Source: Haloplanus sp. GDY1
GTDB taxonomy: Archaea; Halobacteriota; Halobacteria; Halobacteriales; Haloferacaceae
Length of the DNA stretch: 64,000 nucleotides
NCBI RefSeq assembly: GCF_023703775.1
Contig: NZ_CP098514.1
Location: forward strand, 1,302,001-1,366,000
Direction of reading: 5' to 3'
Below the pieces are notes generated by a model that saw only the letters and a program-made list of their open reading frames with translations, made no database searches and was not told where the DNA came from. The position numbers and the translations under genes were made by a program. Below are positions 14,787 through 23,398 of this stretch, in pieces; position 1 is the first letter of the stretch; each line of letters begins with the position of its first letter.

Positions 14787-16931
14787 ATGCGGCCGCCGTT
14801 GACCCGCCTCGACGACCGGGGCGTCTCCGAGGTCGTCGGCTACGTACTGCTCATCGGGGTGGTCACCGTCGGTATCGTCTCGATACTGTTGCTCGGTGGG
14901 TCGCTGGTCGACGACATCAAAGGCGATATCGACGACCAGAGCACGGACGTCTCGCTCGGGAGCGCCAACGAACGCCTCTCGGCACTCTCGGGGACGCGTG
15001 TGAACTCGACGCGGTTCGAACTCCGGGGAAAGAACCCGACCGACGTTCGGGTCAGGTCGAACGCGTCGAGTGGCCACATCCAACTGTCGGTCAACGGCGG
15101 CCGGTGTACTGCGACGCTCCCGCTGTCGACTATCGAGTACGACCGTGAGGGTGCCCGAGGCTCCGTCGGGCTGCAGGCCGGCGGCCAGTTCACGCGCAGC
15201 GCGGACGGCGAGTCGAGCGCCGTGGTCGAACCGCCGTCGTTCACGGCCGACAACGGGACGCTGGACATCACGACGTACGACGTGACCGGCCACATCGACG
15301 ACCGAACGGTTCGGTTCACGAAGAACACCAACCTGTCCGAGACGCGGAGCCGCACGGTCGGAGAACGGCTCACGCACGGCCATCCGTCGTGTAACCGTCC
15401 GGACAACGTGACCGTCACCGTCGAGTCCCGGTATTACGGGGCGTGGGCGGACCACCTAGCCGACGAGACGGGACGGCCGGTGACCACGGACCCAGCCAAC
15501 GGCACGGCGCGCGTGTATCTGAACCAGTCCTGGCTGCCGTCGCGGGCGAACGACGCCACGAACCACGTCGTCAATCTGAGCGACGCCTCGATGGCGTCAG
15601 TCACGTCGAACGGCGCACCGACGAGCGCCCCGTCGTACACCTACAGCACCACGACGGACACCCTCCAGGTCGACAAGGGCGTCGGGAACAACTACACCGC
15701 CGTCGCCCTACCGCTCGGCAACGGGACGCAGTCGAGTTCCATCCGCGAGGTCGACGGCGACACCGTCTACAGACGCCCCATCGACGTCGTGTTCGTCATC
15801 GACGAGTCGGGGTCGATGGCGGGCGACAAGGCCGACGCCACGAAAGACGCCGCCAGGAACTTCGTCGGCGCGATCAACGCATCGAGCGACCGCGTCGCGT
15901 TCGTCGGATTCAACGACTCCTCCACGTACCACCGCATCGAGGGAGAGAACGACTTTTTCACCAACGATACGGCACACGCCAACGCGACCATCGACACCTA
16001 CGTCGCCGACGGTGGCACCGCGATCAACACCGGACTCGACAAGGCGAACACGGTCCACGACTTCCGCGCCCGCGCCGGTGCGCAGAAGGTGGTGATCCTG
16101 CTCTCGGACGGGGAGAACAGCGACGACTCCGACGACGACCGGACGCTCGATCAGTCCGAGCGGGCCGCCGAGAACAACGTCACCGTCTTCACCATCGGCT
16201 TCGGCAACCCCGACGAGGAGCTGTTGCGCGACGTGGCGAACGACACCGGCGGCACCTATCGGTTCGCCGACAATGCGACCGAGCTCAACGACGTCTTCCA
16301 GAACATCCTGTCGAACATCACGAGCGTGAGCGCCATCGTCCACCGGCCGACCACGGCGCAGTTATCCATCGGCGGGCGACGGATCGAGCCCGCACTCGGC
16401 TACTCGAACCCGGACATCAACCGGATCAACGGCTCGTACGACATCAACGACCCGCGGTACCGTGGTGGCTTCGAGTTCTCCGCTTCGGCGTCCGACGGGA
16501 ATCTCATCAACGTCACCGCCGTCTCGTACGACTGCGAACCCGACGCCTACGAACTGACCGACGTGTTCGTCACCAACGAGACGACGAACCAGCCGTACCG
16601 ACGGGTCCGGTGTACCGACGTGGACAACTCGTCCAGGCAGGTGGTGAGCCCCGACGAGGCACAGGTCTTCCTCGACGGGGCGAACGTCAGCGAACTGCCC
16701 GATGACGACGAGGCGTGGTACCAGGCCGACCTGGTCAACGACACGCTGGCGCCGTACATTTCCGACGGCGAACTCGAACTCGAAAGCAACGAGGCGGTGA
16801 TCGTCTTCGAGTACACCGCGGACGGCGAGACCAGTCGGATCGTCCTGCTCTATCAGATCGGGCTGGACGAATCAGGGTCAGTCACCGAGATCTTCGACGT
16901 CCGGGAGGTCCACGCGAGCGTCGGCGACTGA
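14787..16931 (+). CDS. vWA-domain protein with archaeal pilin-like N-terminus
   Basis: 714 residues. Residues 9-45 (DDRGVSEVVGYVLLIGVVTVGIVSILLLGGSLVDD) are a pilin/flagellin-like anchor: a short basic leader, a conserved SEVVGYVLL motif, and one TM helix. A von Willebrand factor A domain spans about 330-520 with the complete MIDAS DESGS at Asp339, Ser341 and Ser343, followed by GGTAINTGL and LSDGENSDDSD. Many Asn-X-Ser/Thr sites suggest a glycosylated surface protein. vWA-bearing pseudopilins occur in Tad systems (TadG), and this gene converges with the Tad-like operon at 16956-26182, ending 25 bp away. Likely a surface adhesin or tip subunit. Confidence 0.85.
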   Translation: MRPPLTRLDDRGVSEVVGYVLLIGVVTVGIVSILLLGGSLVDDIKGDIDDQSTDVSLGSANERLSALSGTRVNSTRFELRGKNPTDVRVRSNASSGHIQLSVNGGRCTATLPLSTIEYDREGARGSVGLQAGGQFTRSADGESSAVVEPPSFTADNGTLDITTYDVTGHIDDRTVRFTKNTNLSETRSRTVGERLTHGHPSCNRPDNVTVTVESRYYGAWADHLADETGRPVTTDPANGTARVYLNQSWLPSRANDATNHVVNLSDASMASVTSNGAPTSAPSYTYSTTTDTLQVDKGVGNNYTAVALPLGNGTQSSSIREVDGDTVYRRPIDVVFVIDESGSMAGDKADATKDAARNFVGAINASSDRVAFVGFNDSSTYHRIEGENDFFTNDTAHANATIDTYVADGGTAINTGLDKANTVHDFRARAGAQKVVILLSDGENSDDSDDDRTLDQSERAAENNVTVFTIGFGNPDEELLRDVANDTGGTYRFADNATELNDVFQNILSNITSVSAIVHRPTTAQLSIGGRRIEPALGYSNPDINRINGSYDINDPRYRGGFEFSASASDGNLINVTAVSYDCEPDAYELTDVFVTNETTNQPYRRVRCTDVDNSSRQVVSPDEAQVFLDGANVSELPDDDEAWYQADLVNDTLAPYISDGELELESNEAVIVFEYTADGETSRIVLLYQIGLDESGSVTEIFDVREVHASVGD

Positions 16932-16955
16932 TCCGGGACGGGTCCGTGTGGGGGC

Positions 16956-17747
16956 TCAGGTAAGCAGGGCGATCTCGACGCGAACCAGCCGGACCGAGAC
17001 GCGGTTGGCGGGACAGGTGGCCGTCCCCCCGCCGGTCGCGGTGAACCCTCGGGCCGTCAGCGCCTCCATCCACGCCGCCTGCCACGGCCCCGAGACGGTC
17101 ACGGAGACGTTCGTCGCGGTCGGGGAGGGGCGCGTCGTCGGGTAGTCGAGACGGGAGACGTTCGTCGGCGGCGCGGAGCGAATCCGGCGTGCCTCGACGG
17201 TCACCGGGCCGCCGCTGGCCCCGCTCCCGTCGTCGGGGACCAACTGCACCACGGTGACGACGGCGACGTCGCTCGCGGGCACACACCGGATCGTCGACGG
17301 TCCGGAGACGAGCACCGCCGGTTGGCGGTCGCTCCCGCGGGCCAGGACGCCCGATCCGTACGACATGTTCCGCCCCTCGTACGCGTAGGTGAGCGCCCGG
17401 GGGCGATACGTCTCCTCGAACACCGTCCCGGTGGCGTTGGCGACGGTCACGTCCACGGCCGTCTCGTCGACGACCGTGATCCGGCCGCCGCCGAGTTCTA
17501 TCGAGTCACGGTACGCCGGGCGGCTGCCGGCCGCTATCTCGTCTATCTCGCCGCCGACGGCCCGGAGCGCCCCCGTCGAGAGCTCCGCCTGTTGGCTCGT
17601 CTGCACGTCGCGAAGCGACCCGAGACCGACGGTGGTGACGAGCCCCACCGAGGTGACGATGAGCGAGAACACGAGCACGAACGCGACCGTGTTACTGACC
17701 GCGCGGGCGGCCGGCGACCCGTCCGGAGAGCGACCACCGGGCGTCAT
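16956..17747 (-). CDS. Pseudopilin-like secreted protein (DUF7289-like)
   Basis: 263 residues from the ATG at 17747, which overlaps the upstream stop as ATGA; an in-frame ATG at 17753 would add two residues. One N-terminal TM segment after RAVSNTVAFVLVFSLIVTSVGLVTTVG, preceded by a basic leader, as in archaeal pseudopilins. The remainder is beta-rich with several N-glycosylation sites (NMSYG, NVSR, NVSV) and a Cys pair. It is the last gene of the ATPase/TadC operon. Probably a minor subunit of the surface structure. Confidence 0.75.
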   Translation of the reverse strand: MTPGGRSPDGSPAARAVSNTVAFVLVFSLIVTSVGLVTTVGLGSLRDVQTSQQAELSTGALRAVGGEIDEIAAGSRPAYRDSIELGGGRITVVDETAVDVTVANATGTVFEETYRPRALTYAYEGRNMSYGSGVLARGSDRQPAVLVSGPSTIRCVPASDVAVVTVVQLVPDDGSGASGGPVTVEARRIRSAPPTNVSRLDYPTTRPSPTATNVSVTVSGPWQAAWMEALTARGFTATGGGTATCPANRVSVRLVRVEIALLT

Positions 17748-19333
17748 GGCCACCAGGACACCCCGACTGTCGTCGACACCGAGTTGCCGTTCTCGTCCGT
17801 GACGATCACGCGCACCTCGTCGGCGTCCCCCTCCTCGTCGTCGTAGCCGATCAGGAACTCGCGGTCCAGATCGCCCCCGGACACGTCGTTCGTCTCGGTG
17901 TAGAACGTCGTGCCGTCGTCGTCGACGACCTCGAACTCCACCGTATCGAGGTCGCCGTCGGGGTCGGACAGTTCCAGATCCATGGCGGTGTCGGCGCCGA
18001 AGATCAGTTCGATGAACGTCGTCGGCTCGGCCGACTCGATGACCGGCGGATCGCCCCCGCCGCCCACGTCCCCACCGTCGTCGCCCGCGTTGATGTCGAA
18101 CTCGGAGACGTAGTTTCGCTTCGTCCCCTCGATCTGGTACCGGAAGGCGACCGAGACGTTCTGGTCGGTCATGTCGAACTGATCGCCGCCGCCGTCCCGG
18201 AACTTACCCATCTCGACCGTCGCCGACTCGTCGTCCGACAGCGTGACGTCGTCGTCGAGGTCGGCGATGCTGCCGTCCTCCGCGATCCGCAGCCTCCCCC
18301 ACGTGTCGTAGTGGCCGGTGTTGCCCGCTTCGTTGGTTATCTCGATCTCACGGCCGGAGGTTTCCAGTTCCTCGATGGCGGCGTCCTCGGGATCGATGAG
18401 AACGTCGGTGATCGTGACGTCCTCGTCCGCGAAGTTGTTCCTGACGTCGAACCGGACGGTCGCCCGCGTGCTGTCCCCGTCCGCGTCGTCGGTGTCGACC
18501 ACCTGCTTGTTCCCGTCGAAGACGAGTCCGGACACCCGGAGGGATCGCGTGACCGAGTCGTTGGTTCCGGCGGCGTCCTCGACGGAGAGTTCGACCGACT
18601 TCCGTCCGGGGTTCGCGTACGTGTGCGTGACCGTCTCCGCGACCGTCGCGTTGCCCGTCGTCTCGTAGGATCCGTCCCCGTCGAAATCCCACTTGTAGGT
18701 GAGGTTCCCGGCACCGCTCCCGCCCACGTCGGCGGTGAACGTGATCGTCTCGTTCATCGCGGGGGGGGACGGGCGGTAGTCGAATCCGGGAACGACGAGC
18801 GACTGCTGGCTCCCGAGGACCGCGCCGCCGGTCGAGAAGCCCGGGTCGACCCCGTCAGCGATGCCCACGTCCGGGGCCACGGACACGTCCGCGTCCGCGC
18901 TCGGCGGCGGGTCGCTCCCCGCCGCGGCGGTGATCGTAACCGATCGCGGTCGGGACCGCTCGACGTCGATTGCACTCCGGTTCCGGACCGGAACGGTGAC
19001 CGTCAGATCGAGCGACGGGTCGGGGGCGGTGAGTTCCAGACAGGTGGCGTTCCCCCCGCAGTCGACCACGTCGACGTAGTACGCCGCGTCGAGGACGGTC
19101 GCCGGAACCTCGATCCGACGCGACACCGTTCCGCCGCTGTCGCTCGCGGCGTCGAGCGCCGCGATGCTGGCCGCGAGTCGTTCGCCGACGATCTCCAGTT
19201 CCTCGCGGACGGTCCGCTCGCGCCGGTCGTCGACGAACCCGGAGGCCGAGATCAGGAGGCCGCTCACCAGGATCGTCGTGATGCCGATGGCGAGGACGTA
19301 GGTGAGAGCGGGTGCCGTCGCACGGTCGGACAC
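17744..19333 (-). CDS. Pseudopilin-like protein with PKD domain
   Basis: 529 residues. N-terminal TM helix (APALTYVLAIGITTILVSGLLISASGFVDD) with a short leader, as in TadE/TadG-like proteins. A PKD domain is visible at about 200-275 (YKWDFDGDGSYETT, VTHTYANPGRKSVELSVEDA). Later acidic repeats resemble calcium-binding Ig-like modules (DPDGDLDTVEFEV, DENGNSVSTTVGV), ending VSWWP. Exported and probably surface-exposed. It lies 3 nt after the preceding gene and overlaps the next by 4, so it is part of one operon. Adhesion or stalk function is likely but not proven. Confidence 0.8.
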   Translation of the reverse strand: MSDRATAPALTYVLAIGITTILVSGLLISASGFVDDRRERTVREELEIVGERLAASIAALDAASDSGGTVSRRIEVPATVLDAAYYVDVVDCGGNATCLELTAPDPSLDLTVTVPVRNRSAIDVERSRPRSVTITAAAGSDPPPSADADVSVAPDVGIADGVDPGFSTGGAVLGSQQSLVVPGFDYRPSPPAMNETITFTADVGGSGAGNLTYKWDFDGDGSYETTGNATVAETVTHTYANPGRKSVELSVEDAAGTNDSVTRSLRVSGLVFDGNKQVVDTDDADGDSTRATVRFDVRNNFADEDVTITDVLIDPEDAAIEELETSGREIEITNEAGNTGHYDTWGRLRIAEDGSIADLDDDVTLSDDESATVEMGKFRDGGGDQFDMTDQNVSVAFRYQIEGTKRNYVSEFDINAGDDGGDVGGGGDPPVIESAEPTTFIELIFGADTAMDLELSDPDGDLDTVEFEVVDDDGTTFYTETNDVSGGDLDREFLIGYDDEEGDADEVRVIVTDENGNSVSTTVGVSWWP

Positions 19334-19336
19334 GGG

Positions 19337-20290
19337 TCACACCCCCTCGTAGACGGTCACGTTCTGCGTGTTGGTGTAGGAGAGTTCCCCCGAGTCGTAT
19401 CGCGTGGTGAGCGTCACGTTCCACGCGGCGTACGTGTTACACGGCTGCGGATCGGAACCGGTCGGCGGACAGGCGCCGAGACCGTTCGCCCGGTTCGCCT
19501 CGCGGGTGTCGGTGACGACGCTGAACTTCCCGGCGGCGTTGTCCGCGTTCTCGAACTCGACCGTGTACGGGCCGTCGAGGTCCTCGATGGCCGGTTCGAC
19601 GCTGCAGGTTGACGTGAACGACTCCCCCGATGTGAGGTCGATAACCGACCGGTTCCCCCGGGGGTTACAGGTCCCGCCCTGGCCGAAGATCTCCGTCTCG
19701 GACGTGACCTCGACGGTGAGCACCGACTGCCCCGTCGTGTTCCGCGTGAACGTGTAGGTGGTGTCGGCCCCCGTCGCGTTCTCGATCCGGACGACGAACG
19801 GGTCCCCCTCCGACATCGCCGTCACGTTGAGGTTGAGGACGAACCAGCCGACGTCGGCCGGATCCTCGACCGGCCGCCAGGTCGTGGCGTTGGCGTCGTC
19901 GGTCAGCAGGCCGTCGTCGTAGAGGGTGGTCCGGGTGCCGACCCGGGTCGCGCCGTCGTAGCGTACGTCCACCATCGACCCGGTCCCGCCGGCGTAGGTT
20001 TCGGCCAGCAGCCGGCTGTAGTTGGTCGTCTCCCGGGCCACGCTGTCGTTGAGTGCCCCGCGACTCGCGTAGTACGGTTCGGCGTGGTTCACCCGGACCG
20101 CGATGGCCCTGACGTTCCGGCGGGCCTCCCTGTTGAACTCCGTCGCGTCGGCTCCCTGATCCCCGACCGAGCCGGTCGTCGCCGGGCGTGCCGAAAGCTG
20201 CGCGGTGTACACCGCCGCCAGTCCGAGGAAGATGAAGGCGATGGCGACGGCCCCGATCAGCATGATCTGGCCGCGGTCACGCTTCACCAT
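19337..20290 (-). CDS. Pseudopilin-like protein (DUF7261-like)
   Basis: 317 residues. It starts MVKRDRGQIMLIGAVAIAF, the RGQ-plus-hydrophobic-helix signature seen in TadE/TadG/TadF-like pseudopilins, then one TM helix to about residue 30. The ectodomain holds several Asn-X-Thr sites and four Cys (TCNPRG, TCSVEP, ACPPTG, PCNTY) that may form disulfides. It overlaps the preceding gene by 7 nt. The family name DUF7261 is from memory. Expected to be a minor subunit assembled by the ATPase/TadC pair encoded upstream. Confidence 0.75.
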   Translation of the reverse strand: MVKRDRGQIMLIGAVAIAFIFLGLAAVYTAQLSARPATTGSVGDQGADATEFNREARRNVRAIAVRVNHAEPYYASRGALNDSVARETTNYSRLLAETYAGGTGSMVDVRYDGATRVGTRTTLYDDGLLTDDANATTWRPVEDPADVGWFVLNLNVTAMSEGDPFVVRIENATGADTTYTFTRNTTGQSVLTVEVTSETEIFGQGGTCNPRGNRSVIDLTSGESFTSTCSVEPAIEDLDGPYTVEFENADNAAGKFSVVTDTREANRANGLGACPPTGSDPQPCNTYAAWNVTLTTRYDSGELSYTNTQNVTVYEGV

Positions 20291-20901
20291 ACGGTTACAC
20301 GCACCTCCACGACGTTGTAGACGGGGCCGTCGACCACGTCCGGGATCGGGTAGAAGCTGGCGCCGTCGACGTCCGGGTCGGCGTCGTACTGATCGAGTCG
20401 GCGCGGGCCGGCGCCCGGGGACGTGAGCGTCATATCGTCGTAGAGCGTGACGGCGTGTCTGGCGGTCACGGCGTCCGGGCCCGGCGTTCCCTGGTAGAGC
20501 AGCGGCTCCGCCCGTGCCGACGCGTTCCCCGGGCGGTGGTAGACGAGGACGACGTTGTACGTCAGTCCCCGGGCGCTGAACGTCCGCTCGAACGCGCCGC
20601 CGAACAGCGCGCCCGGCAGCGACTGGTTGCCGTATCCAACCTCTCGGTCCTGTGCCCCGTCGAACGTCCGTCTGAGCGGGTCCCAGTACCGCACGGCGTG
20701 TGTCAGGTCACGACCGTCGGCGCTCGCCTGCGTCCGGAGGATGTCCTCGGCCTGGGTCCGAAGCGAATCGTCCTGGTTGGCGGTGCCCGCGTCCGGCGGG
20801 ACGACGACGGTCTGGAGCGCCAGCACGACCGAGGTCAACACGACCGCCGCCGCGACGAACCCCTCGAGCGTGAACGCCTGTCCACGAGATATCCCCGCCA
20901 C
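20284..20901 (-). CDS. Pseudopilin-like protein (DUF7288-like)
   Basis: 205 residues if it starts at GTG 20901 (VAGISRGQAFTLEGFVAAAVVL), 1 nt after the previous stop; the longer frame to 21021 has a non-coding-like basic leader. The motif SRGQAFTLEGFVAA resembles a pseudopilin processing region with Glu five residues into the helix, as in type IV pilins. One TM helix, then an ectodomain with repeated Asp and Asn. It is the fourth gene of the operon. Confidence 0.72.
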   Translation of the reverse strand: MAGISRGQAFTLEGFVAAAVVLTSVVLALQTVVVPPDAGTANQDDSLRTQAEDILRTQASADGRDLTHAVRYWDPLRRTFDGAQDREVGYGNQSLPGALFGGAFERTFSARGLTYNVVLVYHRPGNASARAEPLLYQGTPGPDAVTARHAVTLYDDMTLTSPGAGPRRLDQYDADPDVDGASFYPIPDVVDGPVYNVVEVRVTVW

Positions 20902-20902
20902 G

Positions 20903-21364
20903 TTACCACACCCGTACCACGAGTCGGTAGCGCGTGCCGCCCAGTCGGACGATCCGCGTCGTCGTCGCGCCGACCTGTTCGGCGTACGCGTCGCCGGCGG
21001 CGGCGGTGATCGTCGGTCCACCGGCGTCGAGGTCGACGGTGAGTCCTTGGAGCGTTTCGAGAGTGACGTTCGCGCTCATCGTCGTCGGGAGGCTGTAGTT
21101 CGCTCGAATGGCCGTGCTGTCGTCGTGTCCGACGAAAAAGCGACGGGTCCGCGTCCGGTTCAACTGGTTGGCGCCGTCCTCGGCGGTGACGTTCGTGAAG
21201 ATCGACGCGACCAGTCGGTCGGCCGCGTAGGACTGCTGTTCGATCTCGGCGTCGCTCGACGCGAGCGTCGAGGGCAGGTACGCGAACACGAACAGGGTCG
21301 CGAGGAGGAAGATGCTCACGCCGACGGCGAAGTCCTGCTGGGTCTGGGCGCGGTCGCGGCTCAT
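20903..21364 (-). CDS. Pseudopilin-like protein (DUF7287-like)
   Basis: 153 residues from ATG 21364, which overlaps the upstream TadC-like stop by 4 nt. N-terminal SRDRAQTQQDFAVGVSIFLLATLFVFAYL: basic leader, QQDFAVG helix start and one TM helix. The ectodomain has two N-glycosylation motifs (NVTAED, NVTLET). It lies directly after the platform protein, where Tad and type IV pilus operons place minor pilins. Confidence 0.75.
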   Translation of the reverse strand: MSRDRAQTQQDFAVGVSIFLLATLFVFAYLPSTLASSDAEIEQQSYAADRLVASIFTNVTAEDGANQLNRTRTRRFFVGHDDSTAIRANYSLPTTMSANVTLETLQGLTVDLDAGGPTITAAAGDAYAEQVGATTTRIVRLGGTRYRLVVRVW

Positions 21365-23397
21365 CCTACCACCAGCCACACCGCAAGCGCGATGGTCTGG
21401 AGGATCACCACGAACTTGATGCCGGCCATCAGCTTCGCCGTCCGGATGTAGCCGCTGATGATCCCCGAGAGGATGGCCTGCAGGGTCACGGCGTGGAAGA
21501 ACAGCAGCGACAGGAGCTGCGTGTCGATGCCGCCGCCGAACTGAGCGGGGCCGCCCCCGCCACCGCCGCTTCCCGAGGCCTGTTCGGTCAGCCCGGCCAT
21601 CACGTCGAGGAACTGCGTCTTCAGGATGGCCATCACGCCGAGCAGGGTGAGGTAGGTCATCAGGATGATCGCCACCTGCATCCGGGTGCGGGAGCGACGC
21701 TCGCGCTCGATGTCGTCCTGGTTCTCGCTGGCCTGAGCGGCCGTCGTCAGCACCTGCGTGATCTGGCTGGAGGCCTCCTGTGCCTTGCTGATGAGCTTCA
21801 CCGTCCGCGCCAGCCGCGGAATGTGGTACTTGTTGTTGAACTCCACCAGCGCGTTGCGCAGGCTCATCCCGTAGTTCACCTTGGCGTAGATGACGTCGAA
21901 CTCGTCGGCGAGCTTTCCGGAGGACGTCTCGGCGACGGTGTTCACCGACTCCAGCAGCGTCTGTCCGGTGTCGTTCGCGCTCGACAGTTTCCGCAGGTTG
22001 TCCGAGAGTTTGCCGGTGATCGCCGCCCGGGAACGGACGTTCCACTCGTGGAAGGCGCCGAGCGGAACGAGGAGCAGGTAGAGGGGGACGTACACCCAGA
22101 CGAAGGTGCCCCAGACGGGCGCCGCGACCATGCCGTCCCACGTCGTCGGCGCCGCGCCGCTCGCGCCGGCGACGACCAGCAACACGAGCGCCGCGGGGAC
22201 GGTCAGCGCGAGCGTGTAGGTCGGGTTGTCGCGGAAGAAGTGATGCGGGTTGGCCAGCAGTTGCTTGGTGCGGAAGGTTCCCTCGCGGGACTTGATGCGG
22301 TCGAAGACCCCGAACTCGCCGACGAACCCCTCGACGATGCCGAGGTGACGGAGGCCGCCCCGCTCCGCGTCGGCGACGGGGTCCGCCACCCCGCCCGACG
22401 GTTCGAGGTAGCCGTCGCCGGGTTCGTCCTGTTTCACCGTCGAGACCAACACGAGGAACATCACGCCGGTGATGGGGATGAGCGCGTACACCGTCGCGTA
22501 CAGCATGAACTCCTGAGCCTCGCCGAGCATGCTCATGATGACGAGGATGATGATCAACAGGAGGGGAAACAGCGAGAGGGTCATGTACATCTCGCCGAAC
22601 AGTTCGAGTGTGTCGAGCGTGACCTCCTGTTGCTGTTTGGCGGTCCGCATGTGCTTGTCCTTCTTGTCGGAGAGGAACGCCTGCATGTTCCCGCCGGAGT
22701 TGACGATGGAGAGCATGTCGGTCAGGAACTGCGAGAGGTCGTCGCTCGGCGTCTCGGCGGCCTGTTCCTGGATGGCGTTCCGGTAGTCGGTGCCGAAGTA
22801 CTCCGTCTCCTGGACGATGCTCTGGAACTCGCGGGCCACCTCGCCGTAGGTGTCCTCGGCGCGGGCCATCGCCTCCAGGATCTCCAACTGGTTGAGCCCG
22901 CCGACCGAGAGGGCGTACATGAACGAGATGGAGTCAGAGAGCAGCATGTTGATCTCCCGCTCCCGCCCCGAGGCCCGCGAGTAGGGGACGGCGACGAGGA
23001 CGCCGAACCCCGAGACGAAGCCGACCGACCCGGAGACGAGGCCGGTGAGCGCGATGGCCGCGGGGATCTTGATCCGTTCGATGAAGGCGACGACCGCCTC
23101 GTTGGGGATGTGTGCCCCCGTCGAGAACGTCTCCGCCGAGAACACGCCGAGGGCGAAGAGGCTGTACCCGAGGAACGTCCCCAGGACCCACAACACGAGG
23201 CCGAGAAGGGCGCCGACGGCGAGGGCGCGGGAGAGGTAGAGTTCGACCGTCGTCGCCATCCGCGCCTGCGCCAGTTTCGTCTCGACGTCGTCGACGAAGT
23301 CGCCGTCCTCGTCGAACAGCCAGCGAAAGAGGGGGTAGAACAGGTCTCCGAGGCTGTCGACGCTCCGATCCAGTCCGGCGCCGGCGTCGAGGCTCAC
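21361..23397 (-). CDS. Type II/IV secretion system F (TadC/FlaJ-like) membrane protein
   Basis: 678 residues with two T2SSF repeats. The first lies around ASGREREINMLLSDSISFMYALSVGG and the second around VRSRAAITGKLSDNLRKLSSANDTG. Six to eight TM helices include VELYLSRALAVGALLGLVLWVLGTF, FPLLLIIILVIMSML, and VQAILSGIISGYIR-like C-terminal segments. A Gly-rich linker (GSGGGGGGPAQFGGG) precedes the last helices. It is the platform that couples the ATPase to subunit insertion. The start lies 1 nt after the ATPase stop. Confidence 0.9.
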   Translation of the reverse strand: MSLDAGAGLDRSVDSLGDLFYPLFRWLFDEDGDFVDDVETKLAQARMATTVELYLSRALAVGALLGLVLWVLGTFLGYSLFALGVFSAETFSTGAHIPNEAVVAFIERIKIPAAIALTGLVSGSVGFVSGFGVLVAVPYSRASGREREINMLLSDSISFMYALSVGGLNQLEILEAMARAEDTYGEVAREFQSIVQETEYFGTDYRNAIQEQAAETPSDDLSQFLTDMLSIVNSGGNMQAFLSDKKDKHMRTAKQQQEVTLDTLELFGEMYMTLSLFPLLLIIILVIMSMLGEAQEFMLYATVYALIPITGVMFLVLVSTVKQDEPGDGYLEPSGGVADPVADAERGGLRHLGIVEGFVGEFGVFDRIKSREGTFRTKQLLANPHHFFRDNPTYTLALTVPAALVLLVVAGASGAAPTTWDGMVAAPVWGTFVWVYVPLYLLLVPLGAFHEWNVRSRAAITGKLSDNLRKLSSANDTGQTLLESVNTVAETSSGKLADEFDVIYAKVNYGMSLRNALVEFNNKYHIPRLARTVKLISKAQEASSQITQVLTTAAQASENQDDIERERRSRTRMQVAIILMTYLTLLGVMAILKTQFLDVMAGLTEQASGSGGGGGGPAQFGGGIDTQLLSLLFFHAVTLQAILSGIISGYIRTAKLMAGIKFVVILQTIALAVWLVVG

Positions 23398-23398
23398 G

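Noticed and set aside
14682-14801. 39-codon frame upstream of the vWA gene as a leader peptide
   Set aside because: It overlaps the vWA start, is Gly/Arg-rich and has no family; most likely chance.
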